From the NCBI GenBank assembly GCA_028280575.1, contig JANQLN010000034.1, positions 1 through 50,968 of the forward strand: DNA of 50,968 nt. Reading direction: 5' to 3'. Below are positions 1 through 7,015 of the stretch, one piece after another. Within the stretch, counting starts at the first letter, position 1; each line of letters begins with the position of its first letter. Under the pieces are notes generated by a model. It was not told the DNA's origin. It saw nothing but the letters and a program-made list of their open reading frames with translations, and ran no database searches. The stretch comes from Clostridia bacterium (GTDB lineage Bacteria > Bacillota > Clostridia > Acetivibrionales > STF1-152). A program made the position numbers and the translations under genes.

Positions 1-22
1 GGCACATTTGACAAAATGTGCC
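1..22. repeat. Perfect 9-bp inverted repeat with 4-nt loop
   Basis: GGCACATTT at 1-9 is exactly complementary to AAATGTGCC at 14-22, with the loop GACA. It is followed by a segment (about 26-50) containing CCTGTCCCCTTGACAC, a kind of sequence I associate with dispersed palindromic elements in Firmicutes; that association is recollection and cannot be checked here. The window edge cuts the left context, so it could also be the terminator of an upstream gene, although no T-run follows. Confidence 0.4.
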
Positions 23-113
23 ATAAGACCTGTCCCCTTGACACATGACACTAATTCTTATTTTGCACGGCGGGAATGGGCTTCACATATTATAATTGGA
101 GAGGAATATATAT

Positions 114-473
114 GTGGGGGTTTTTATGCTAAAAATTGTTTATGAATTTTTGTTTTACATCTTTGCCATATACGGTTTTATCTTTTTAGTCGCTGGTATA
201 TATAACCGTATAAAAATTAGAAAGACAAATACTGAAGGCATACAAATGATATTAACTGTTGAAAATAAACAGGATACGGTAGAAGGCTTGATAAGGTCTA
301 TATTTTTAAATGGTATATTGGATAAGCTTCTTTTGAAAAAACTAACGGTTATTGACATGGCTTCATCAGATGATACGCCGGATATCCTGAAAAGGCTTGA
401 GGAAGAATATCCGCGTCTTGATGTTATTAAACATACAAAAAAATATTTATCTCTTGATGAAAATATATTATAA
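114..473 (+). CDS. Small membrane-anchored protein resembling the N-terminal half of a family 2 glycosyltransferase
   Basis: About 119 residues. One hydrophobic helix near the N-terminus is followed by a basic stretch and a soluble part with the pattern ILTVENKQDTVEGLIRSI ... LTVIDMASSDDTPDIL. This resembles the first two strands of GT-A fold family 2 glycosyltransferases, where the usual motif is VDDGSxDxT. The protein stops before any DXD metal site or acceptor-binding half, so catalytic activity is unlikely; it may be a remnant or a small adaptor. GTG at 114 is chosen because GGAGAGG at 98-104 sits 9 bases upstream. ATG at 126, after GGGGG, is an alternative. It precedes recD2 by 85 bases on the same strand. 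No substrate can be inferred. Confidence 0.55.
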   Translation: MGVFMLKIVYEFLFYIFAIYGFIFLVAGIYNRIKIRKTNTEGIQMILTVENKQDTVEGLIRSIFLNGILDKLLLKKLTVIDMASSDDTPDILKRLEEEYPRLDVIKHTKKYLSLDENIL

Positions 474-558
474 TAAATGTACGTTGATAGCGTAAAAATA
501 TGAGGTTAAACAGCCTGTGTATTGATATGGATTAAAGTACGGGGGTGAGAATTTATTT

Positions 559-2781
559 TTGGAGACCATAAAAGGGACTGTTGAAAATATTATTTATCAA
601 AATGAAACCAATGGATATACCGTATGTGATATTTATGATAATGAAGCTCTTATAACTGCTGTTGGCTGCATGCCCGTACTTAATGAGGGAGAAACTGTAA
701 AAGTAAACGGCGATTGGATAACTCACCCCGAATACGGTGAGCAGTTCAAGGTTATGGCATATGAAAAAATTATGCCCCATACCGTTGAATCTATTGAAAA
801 GTATCTTGCCTCCGGTATTGTAAAAGGTGTAGGTCCTTCCACTGCTAAAAAAATAGTCGGCAGGTTTGGTGAACAGGCCCTTGATATAATTATGTTCAAC
901 CCGTTAAAGCTTGCAGAAATTAAAGGCATTAATGCCAAAAGGGCTGAGATGATAGGCAGTTCTTTAGAAGAACAAAAAGGGCTTATGGATGTTATAATAT
1001 TTTTCCAGAAGTATGGTTTGACCCCTTCTTATTCGAACAGGATATACAAGGTCTTTGGCAGGAATGCAATTGAAATTGCCAGGTCCAATCCTTACAAGCT
1101 TTCTGACGAAGTACATGGAATAGGCTTCAAAATAGCAGATAGAATGGCAATGAACCTGGGTATAGAACCATTGAGCCTGTTCAGGATTGCCAGCGGAATC
1201 AAATATGCTTTATCCCAGGCAGCGGCAGACGGGCACACTTTTCTGCCGCAGAACGTGCTGGAGGATTATACCTCAAAATTATTAAGGACAAGCATTGATT
1301 CCATAGCGGATGCCCTTGTATCCCTCCAATTGGAGGGAAAGGTCGTGATGGAAAAAACTGATGGGCAAACAAGGGTATACCTTGCTGCTTTCCATCTCGC
1401 AGAGAAGAACGTATCGGCTAAGCTTCAGGTTTTAGCAAAGCATGAATGTGAAGACCTTACCGGAAACCTTGAAATGATATTAAAGGAATTTGAAAAAAGC
1501 GAAGGTATATGTTTTGCAAGCCTGCAAAAAAAAGCTGTGGAAAAGGCACTGGCAAATGGTGTGCTTATAATAACAGGAGGTCCAGGTACCGGCAAAACAA
1601 CTATTATTAAAAGCATAATAAAGGTTTTCAAAAAATGTGAGCTCAGTGTTGAGCTTGCAGCACCTACCGGAAGGGCTGCCAAAAGAATGTGCGAGGCCGC
1701 AGGTTATGAAGCCAGGACCATACACAGGCTCCTTGAAATAGGATATTTATCTGAAACAGAAGTGCAGGTTTTTGCAAGGAATGAAGACAATCCCATTGAT
1801 GCGGACGCAGTTATTATAGATGAAATGTCAATGGTGGATATAGTTCTTTTTAACAGCCTTTTAAAGGCCGTAACCTGCGGGATGAGGTTAATCATGGTTG
1901 GAGATGTGGACCAGCTCCCGTCTGTGGGCCCCGGTAATGTGCTTAAGGATTTAATATCCAGCAATGCAGTCAAAACCGTAAGGCTTACAGATATTTTCAG
2001 GCAGGAAAGCGAGAGCACAATTGTAGTAAATGCCCATAAGATAAACAATGGATTATTGCCGGTAATAGACAATAAAAGCAAGGATTTTTTCTTTCTCAGA
2101 AAATCTGAGGGGGATAATATTCTAAATTCTGTTATGGATATTTGCAGCAGAAGGCTTCCAAATAAATTCGGATATGACCCCATGAGGGAAATACAGGTAC
2201 TGGCACCTACAAAAAAGGGCATTGTGGGTGTATTGAATTTGAATATTGAGCTGCAAAAGCTTTTGAACCCTTCAAGCAAGGACAGAAATGAAAAAATGAT
2301 TAAGGAATTTACATTTCGAGAAGGTGACAGGGTCATGCAGATTAAAAACAATTATACAATCAGATGGGAAAGGACAGCGGGAGATTCGGTCATTGAGGGT
2401 GAAGGGGTGTTCAACGGGGACACGGGCATAATTAAACAGATTGACGGCGAAGCCCATACACTTACCGTCTGTTTTGATGATGAAAAAACCGTAGAATATG
2501 AATGGGTATTTGCTGAGCAATTGGACCCTGCTTATGCAGTTACAATACATAAGAGCCAGGGCAGTGAATTTCCTGTTGTGGTTATACCCCTTTATTCGGG
2601 CCCATCCGTACTTATGACAAGAAATTTGCTTTATACGGCTGTTACAAGGGCCAGGGATATGGTAATACTGGTAGGCAGGGAAGATATAATAAAGCAAATG
2701 GTCGAAAATAAAAGGGAGGTAGCTAGATTTACAGGCTTGTCGGATTGCTTGGCAGCTTACGGCATAAATTCCTGTCCTTAG
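559..2781 (+). CDS. recD2: RecD2-type ATP-dependent 5'-3' DNA helicase
   Basis: 740 residues, the usual length for RecD2/YrrC, the RecD-like superfamily 1B helicase of bacteria without RecBCD, which acts in the cytoplasm in DNA repair and fork maintenance. The N-terminal part (about 1-100) is an OB-fold-like region, followed by helix-hairpin-helix segments. The Walker A motif GGPGTGKT is at 340-347 and Walker B IIDEMS at about 419-424. YAVTIHKSQGSEF near 659-671 is the UvrD_C_2 motif, with the TAVTRAR motif following. The start is TTG, supported by GGGGGTGA at 541-548. It sits 6 bases upstream of the ComF gene, with which it is probably cotranscribed; this recD2-comF-flagellar order occurs in Clostridia. 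No defect is visible. Confidence 0.95.
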   Translation: METIKGTVENIIYQNETNGYTVCDIYDNEALITAVGCMPVLNEGETVKVNGDWITHPEYGEQFKVMAYEKIMPHTVESIEKYLASGIVKGVGPSTAKKIVGRFGEQALDIIMFNPLKLAEIKGINAKRAEMIGSSLEEQKGLMDVIIFFQKYGLTPSYSNRIYKVFGRNAIEIARSNPYKLSDEVHGIGFKIADRMAMNLGIEPLSLFRIASGIKYALSQAAADGHTFLPQNVLEDYTSKLLRTSIDSIADALVSLQLEGKVVMEKTDGQTRVYLAAFHLAEKNVSAKLQVLAKHECEDLTGNLEMILKEFEKSEGICFASLQKKAVEKALANGVLIITGGPGTGKTTIIKSIIKVFKKCELSVELAAPTGRAAKRMCEAAGYEARTIHRLLEIGYLSETEVQVFARNEDNPIDADAVIIDEMSMVDIVLFNSLLKAVTCGMRLIMVGDVDQLPSVGPGNVLKDLISSNAVKTVRLTDIFRQESESTIVVNAHKINNGLLPVIDNKSKDFFFLRKSEGDNILNSVMDICSRRLPNKFGYDPMREIQVLAPTKKGIVGVLNLNIELQKLLNPSSKDRNEKMIKEFTFREGDRVMQIKNNYTIRWERTAGDSVIEGEGVFNGDTGIIKQIDGEAHTLTVCFDDEKTVEYEWVFAEQLDPAYAVTIHKSQGSEFPVVVIPLYSGPSVLMTRNLLYTAVTRARDMVILVGREDIIKQMVENKREVARFTGLSDCLAAYGINSCP

Positions 2782-2787
2782 AAGGGG

Positions 2788-3450
2788 GTGGTTTTTACGC
2801 TCAGGTTAGTTGAATATTTTTATCCTCCAAAATGTATTTTTTGCGGAGAAATTGTTGAGGCGGGAAATAATAAATATTCATGTGGTGAATGTGAACGCTT
2901 TTTAAGGCCGTATATTTCTACCGGATTAATGAGACCGACGGACAAATTTGAAAAGCTTGTATGCTTATGGAAATATGAGGGCATGGTGAAAGAATCCTTG
3001 AAAAAATACAAATTTAATGATAAAGCCGGATATTACAGGGCGTTTTCCATTGGATTGTATGAAAAGCTTAAGCAAGCGGGATTAGAAAAAATTGACGGGG
3101 TTTTATCAGTGCCCCTTCATAAAAGTAGAAAAACAGAACGCGGATATAACCAATCTTTTCTAATATCAAGAATGCTGTCGGGAAAAATGAAAGTGCCCGA
3201 AATGTCCAGGCTGCTCATAAGAGTTAGAAACACTGAAAGCCAGAGCCTGCTTTCCCAAAAAGGCAGGTCCGAAAATATGAAAGGTGCCTTTAGAGTAAGT
3301 AATCCCTTCAAAATCAGGGGTAAGAATATATTATTGGTTGATGATGTAGTAACAACAGGAAATACACTCAACGAGTGCACTAAAATGTTAAAAGATGCGG
3401 GTGCAGGCAAAATATATGCGGCGGTTGTGGCCAGTGCCAGGGAAAGATAG
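2788..3450 (+). CDS. comF: ComF-family phosphoribosyltransferase-like protein
   Basis: About 220 residues. An N-terminal zinc ribbon has Cys16, Cys19, Cys32 and Cys35 (KCIFC and CGEC patterns). The PRTase domain contains the PRPP-binding loop LLVDDVVTTGNT at about 182-193. ComFC/GntX family members take part in DNA uptake in competent Gram-positives and are widespread in non-transformable species, where the exact reaction is unclear. The start is doubtful: GTG at 2788 overlaps the ribosome site AAGGGGGTG (2782-2790), which is too close to serve it, while the codon at normal spacing is ACG at 2797. The gene is followed by the flagellar operon, as in the Bacillus comF-yvyF-flgM arrangement. Confidence 0.9.
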   Translation: MVFTLRLVEYFYPPKCIFCGEIVEAGNNKYSCGECERFLRPYISTGLMRPTDKFEKLVCLWKYEGMVKESLKKYKFNDKAGYYRAFSIGLYEKLKQAGLEKIDGVLSVPLHKSRKTERGYNQSFLISRMLSGKMKVPEMSRLLIRVRNTESQSLLSQKGRSENMKGAFRVSNPFKIRGKNILLVDDVVTTGNTLNECTKMLKDAGAGKIYAAVVASARER

Positions 3451-3457
3451 GCGGCTA

Positions 3458-3485
3458 TAAGAAATTAATAAATAAGTGCCGATAA
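3458..3485 (+). promoter_or_regulatory. Sigma-D (sigma-28)-type promoter before yvyF
   Basis: TAAG at 3458-3461 lies 16 bases before GCCGATAA at 3478-3485, against the known Bacillus sigma-D consensus TAAA-N15-GCCGATAT. The -10 box and its 3' flank form a 16-mer (GCCGATAAATAATATA) that recurs exactly at 3979. This would start flagellar transcription at yvyF instead of only at flgM. The -35 is imperfect, so it may be weaker than the second promoter. Confidence 0.6.
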
Positions 3486-3507
3486 ATAATATATGGGGGT
3501 ATGGAAT

Positions 3508-3936
3508 ATGGCTGATTTGAGAAATTGTAAAAAATGCGGGAAGATGTTTACTTATGTAACCGGTATGCCGATCTGCCGCGCTTGTAAAAAGGAAGAAGAG
3601 GAAGAATTTAAAAGCATAAAGGAATACCTGTATGAAAATCCTGGTGCTACCTTGAATCAGATTGCAAGTGATTTGGATGTCAGTGTCAAAAGGATTAAAA
3701 TGTATTTAAGAGAAGGCAGGCTGGAGATCATAGGTAATGATGAGGGCAACATAGTACTGGAATGTGAAAAATGCGGTAAATCCATAAAAACCGGACGGTA
3801 TTGTGAACTGTGCGAGAGGGATATTAAAAAGGGCCTGTTAGGAGTATCCAAGGATATGAAGAACAGTATTGAAAATTTAAAGAACCGTGAAAAAGCTGTA
3901 GGTATGAGGTATATGTACAAGGATGAAAAAAAATAA
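3508..3936 (+). CDS. yvyF: YvyF-like flagellar operon protein (TIGR03826-type)
   Basis: 142 residues from ATG 3508, which is preceded by GGGGG at 3495-3499. The N-terminus has a CxxC...CxxC zinc knuckle (NCKKCGK and CRACKK). A helix-turn-helix-like segment resembling LNQIASDLDVSVKRIKMYL follows, then a second Cys pair set (CEKCGK and CELC). Members of this family sit immediately upstream of flgM in Bacillus and Clostridia and are proposed regulators of flagellar gene expression; no biochemical role is firmly known to me. A C-terminal Lys/Glu-rich helix completes the protein. The length matches the family, and its place between comF and flgM supports the call. Confidence 0.85.
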   Translation: MADLRNCKKCGKMFTYVTGMPICRACKKEEEEEFKSIKEYLYENPGATLNQIASDLDVSVKRIKMYLREGRLEIIGNDEGNIVLECEKCGKSIKTGRYCELCERDIKKGLLGVSKDMKNSIENLKNREKAVGMRYMYKDEKK

Positions 3937-3959
3937 ATTTTATTAAAGTGTAAACATAT

Positions 3960-3986
3960 TAAAGTGTAATTTAAAATAGCCGATAA
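3960..3986 (+). promoter_or_regulatory. Sigma-D (sigma-28)-type promoter before flgM
   Basis: TAAA at 3960-3963, a 15-base spacer and GCCGATAA at 3979-3986 match the sigma-D consensus TAAA-N15-GCCGATAT with one difference. It lies about 105 bases upstream of flgM, the anti-sigma-28 gene, giving the expected autoregulatory layout for late flagellar genes. Confidence 0.85.
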
Positions 3987-4091
3987 ATAATATAGAAAAG
4001 AGTATAAGTAAATAAAACAGAGCTTGTACATGATATAAAGGAACCGGAAAGCATTACAGGAATCCTGTTTTAGGACTAAGGTGGTATTTGA

Positions 4092-4379
4092 ATGAAAATT
4101 TGGGGTGATATCCCTAAGGTACAGGGAATATACAATAAACAAAAAAGGGTTGAAAAGCCTGGTAAAGCAGGAAAAACAGGATCAACCGGGGATGTGGTAT
4201 CCATATCGGGCAAAGCAAAGGATTTTCAGACCGTATTGAAGGCTTTGAAGAATGTCCCTGATGTCCGTACTGAAAAGGTAAATGAATTATCTTCAAAATA
4301 CAGGTCCGGCAGTTATGATACCAGCGGAAAAGATATAGCGGACAAGATTATTGACTCAATATTGGATAAAAAGGTGTAG
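4092..4379 (+). CDS. flgM: Anti-sigma-28 factor FlgM
   Basis: 95 residues, typical for FlgM. The family holds the flagellar sigma factor inactive in the cytoplasm until the hook-basal body is complete. The C-terminal half shows the conserved pattern: VVSISGKAKDFQ, then VPDVRTEKVNELSSKYRSG and GKDIADKIIDSIL, corresponding to the sigma-binding helices. The start ATG is preceded by AAGGTGG. Its own promoter at 3960-3986 is of the sigma-28 type, so FlgM level should be fed back by its target. It is the first gene of the flgM-flgN-flgK-flgK-flgL series. Confidence 0.93.
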   Translation: MKIWGDIPKVQGIYNKQKRVEKPGKAGKTGSTGDVVSISGKAKDFQTVLKALKNVPDVRTEKVNELSSKYRSGSYDTSGKDIADKIIDSILDKKV

Positions 4380-4423
4380 ATTTTTTATACTTACAAATGT
4401 GTGGGTCCTATGGAGGTGTTTCT

Positions 4424-4915
4424 TTGGAAAATGCTAGCGTAAGGAAACTAATAGGCATACTGGACCAGGAAAGCCTTATTTACAACGATATACTAAAAAT
4501 ATCAAAAAATAAAAAAAATTTGATTGTGGACGGAAAAGTAAGTGAGCTTGAGAATCTTGTGAAGATGGAACAGGCACTTATTGTTAAAATCGGCAAGCTG
4601 GAATCGGATAGGGAAGAGGAGATTAAATTTATTGCACAAGAGTATAATGCGGATAATTTGAATATAACCGGACTAATGAAGCTTATTGACAATACGCAGG
4701 CAAAGGAATTGGAAAAATCACGCAATAATATGCTCAAAATATTAGGAGAGCTTAAGGAAAACAATGATTTAAACTGCAAGCTCGTAAAAAATTCGCTGGA
4801 GTATATTGATTTTTCAATTAATATTTTGAGTCCTGCAGAGGCTGATAAAAATTACAGCAATATGGGAAAGGTGAATGCTCCAAAGAAAAAAAATTTATTT
4901 GACGTGAAAATGTAA
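4424..4915 (+). CDS. flgN: FlgN-type flagellar export chaperone
   Basis: 163 residues from TTG 4424, chosen because GGAGG at 4412-4416 is 7 bases upstream. The reading frame stays open further 5' but without a better site. The sequence is almost entirely alpha-helical with a heptad-like pattern (KLIGILDQESLIYNDILK and similar), as in FlgN, the cytoplasmic chaperone that holds hook-associated proteins FlgK and FlgL before export. The end has a basic tail (APKKKNLFDVKM). Its position directly between flgM and flgK is the strongest support. It ends 13 bases before flgK. Confidence 0.88.
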   Translation: MENASVRKLIGILDQESLIYNDILKISKNKKNLIVDGKVSELENLVKMEQALIVKIGKLESDREEEIKFIAQEYNADNLNITGLMKLIDNTQAKELEKSRNNMLKILGELKENNDLNCKLVKNSLEYIDFSINILSPAEADKNYSNMGKVNAPKKKNLFDVKM

Positions 4916-4928
4916 CGGAGGTTAAATC

Positions 4929-7004
4929 ATGGGAGTTAGCTTTGCAAGTTATGAAATTGCGCGTTCGGGACTTTATGTAAACGAACGTGCACTTTATGTA
5001 ACAGGACACAATATCAGTAATGTGAATACTCCTGGGTATGTAAGGCAACAGGCTATAATCCAGAACGGTCCGACTGTAAATATTCATAAGGGTCCGAATA
5101 TGTTCCAGATGGGACTTGGCGCGGACATCCAGAGAATAAGACAAATCCGGCATTCTTTTCTTGACAATGTATACAGGCAGGAAAATACTACACTTGGCTA
5201 CTGGGAAGCCAGGACAAAAACACTTCAGGATGTCCAGTCCGTAATGTCTGAACCAATGGAAGCCGGGCTTCAAAATGTTATGAATCAATTCTGGGACTCA
5301 TGGCAGGAGCTTTCAAAAGAGCCCGACAGCCTGACGGTAAGGGCACTTGTGAGGCAAAGAGGAGAAGCTTTTGCCCACCATGTTAATCATATGTCCTCCC
5401 AGCTTGATAAGCTCCAGGAGGATTTGAATTCGGAGATAATGGTCAGGATTGACGAAATCAATGATATTACAGACAAAATTGTCAAGCTCAATGAATACAT
5501 CCTTAAAGCGGAGACTGCGGGAGATTCGCCCAATGACTACAGGGACCAAAGGAATACATTGGTGGACAGGCTTACAAAGCTTGTAAATTGTGAAGTATAT
5601 GAAGCAAACGACGGGCAGCTGCAAATAACTGTGGGAGGATATTTCCTGGTAAATAAATCGGAAAGCACTAATCTGGTAGCGGAAGAAAAAACCACAGGTT
5701 CTATTTTCTATGTGCCAAAATTAGAAGGCACCAATATTGAGGTGCCTGTGAAAAATGGTATTTTAAAAGGCTTATTGGAGTCAAGGGGAGAGGTTTTTGG
5801 TGAAAAAGGAAGCATGGAAAACGGCAGTCCCAACACAAAAGCCGATATAGTTTTTGCCGTAGATATTACAAGTACGACAGATGCCCTGGCCAAGATTAAG
5901 AGCAATATACAATCCTATGTGGACGAGCTTGACAGGTCAGGAATTGACTATAATTTGAGATTGATTACATATGGAGATACGGTATACAGCAATGATGATT
6001 TTGGAAAGGACGCAGCATTGCTTGAGGCTGCCATACCTTCGGTCCCAAATGGAGACGGCAATAATAATTTCGGAGGAGCGGGAGGAGTAATACAATCCCT
6101 TGAAGGTACTGCCTTCAGGAATGCCGCAAACAGGTATGCCTTTGTTTTTACAGGGGAAAGCATTGACGGGAACGGGATAACCGGGTCCGGAACAGCCTAT
6201 GGTGAAAGCCTCAATGCCTTGGGTATTAAAACCTCCGTATTTACGGACAGCGGCTATTTTAATGCGGGATATGCAGGTGACACGGGAGAGAATGGCTGGG
6301 ACAGCATAACCCTGAGAACAGGCGGCAAGCTTTATGATATAAATACGGCAGCTTCCGACTTTGCAGATTTGCTTACAGGTGCCGGTACGGATACTGCTGC
6401 TGATGTGGATTCGGAAATAAGCGTTATAGAAGAATCTGCAAACATAATATCAACATTTAAGAAAAGAATTAATTCACTTATAAACATAATGGTAAGGCAG
6501 GTAAATTATCTGCATCAAAGCGGCAAAACAATGGGCAACCCGCCGGTTGACGGTGAAAGCTTTTTTACCGCTATTAACTCGAAATATCCACTGGAAATGG
6601 GCAATATAAAAATCAATGACAATCTTACAAACCTTAATAATATTGTTGCTTCACAAAGTGATGCAAGCGGTGACAATACAATAGCCTTGCAGATTGCCAA
6701 TTTAAGGCATGCAAAGGTTATGAAGGATTCAAGCGGGCTTATAAGCATTGACGAGTATTATCAGAATATAATACTTGATGTAGGGTATATGGGCTTTGAT
6801 GCGGAGAGGATAATGTCAAACCAGACAGGCCTTGTGAATGCGGCCCATCAGCAAAGAGTATCAGTAACCGGTGTTTCCATGGATGAAGAAATGACTAATA
6901 TGATGAGGTACAAGTTTGCTTATAATGCAGCCTCAAAAGCAATCAATGCAGTTGACGAAATGATTAGAACCATTATAGAACGTACCGGAATAGCCGGAAG
7001 ATAG
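4929..7004 (+). CDS. flgK: Flagellar hook-associated protein FlgK with an inserted von Willebrand factor A domain
   Basis: 691 residues, longer than ordinary FlgK (about 500-600). FlgK (HAP1) joins hook and filament outside the cell. The N-terminus (SFASYEIARSGLYVNERAL, NISNVNTPGYVRQ) and the C-terminus (VSVTGVSMDEEMTNMMRYKFAYNAASKAINAVDEMI) are the conserved rod/hook-type helices. Between them, at about 303-485, lies an extra module that reads as a vWA domain. It has the strand ADIVFAVD followed by a DxTxT metal-site motif (D312, T314, T316), then LRLITYGD at about 343-350, FVFTGES at 405-411 and TGGKLYDI near 464-471. The usual Asp after the FVFT strand is absent, so the metal site may be partial. 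The FlgK reading resumes at NIISTFKKRINSLI. GGAGG precedes the ATG. The flgN chaperone gene is adjacent and a second flgK follows 11 bases later. Confidence 0.93.
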   Translation: MGVSFASYEIARSGLYVNERALYVTGHNISNVNTPGYVRQQAIIQNGPTVNIHKGPNMFQMGLGADIQRIRQIRHSFLDNVYRQENTTLGYWEARTKTLQDVQSVMSEPMEAGLQNVMNQFWDSWQELSKEPDSLTVRALVRQRGEAFAHHVNHMSSQLDKLQEDLNSEIMVRIDEINDITDKIVKLNEYILKAETAGDSPNDYRDQRNTLVDRLTKLVNCEVYEANDGQLQITVGGYFLVNKSESTNLVAEEKTTGSIFYVPKLEGTNIEVPVKNGILKGLLESRGEVFGEKGSMENGSPNTKADIVFAVDITSTTDALAKIKSNIQSYVDELDRSGIDYNLRLITYGDTVYSNDDFGKDAALLEAAIPSVPNGDGNNNFGGAGGVIQSLEGTAFRNAANRYAFVFTGESIDGNGITGSGTAYGESLNALGIKTSVFTDSGYFNAGYAGDTGENGWDSITLRTGGKLYDINTAASDFADLLTGAGTDTAADVDSEISVIEESANIISTFKKRINSLINIMVRQVNYLHQSGKTMGNPPVDGESFFTAINSKYPLEMGNIKINDNLTNLNNIVASQSDASGDNTIALQIANLRHAKVMKDSSGLISIDEYYQNIILDVGYMGFDAERIMSNQTGLVNAAHQQRVSVTGVSMDEEMTNMMRYKFAYNAASKAINAVDEMIRTIIERTGIAGR

Positions 7005-7015
7005 GAGGTTTTTTC

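Noticed and set aside
1704-2351. 215-codon minus-strand frame opposite recD2
   Set aside because: It lies entirely within the conserved helicase core and has no ribosome site or recognisable domain.
5705-6450. Possible separate vWA gene or assembly join inside flgK
   Set aside because: The frame is continuous, codon usage is even, and FlgK sequence resumes precisely on both sides, so it reads as a true domain insertion.
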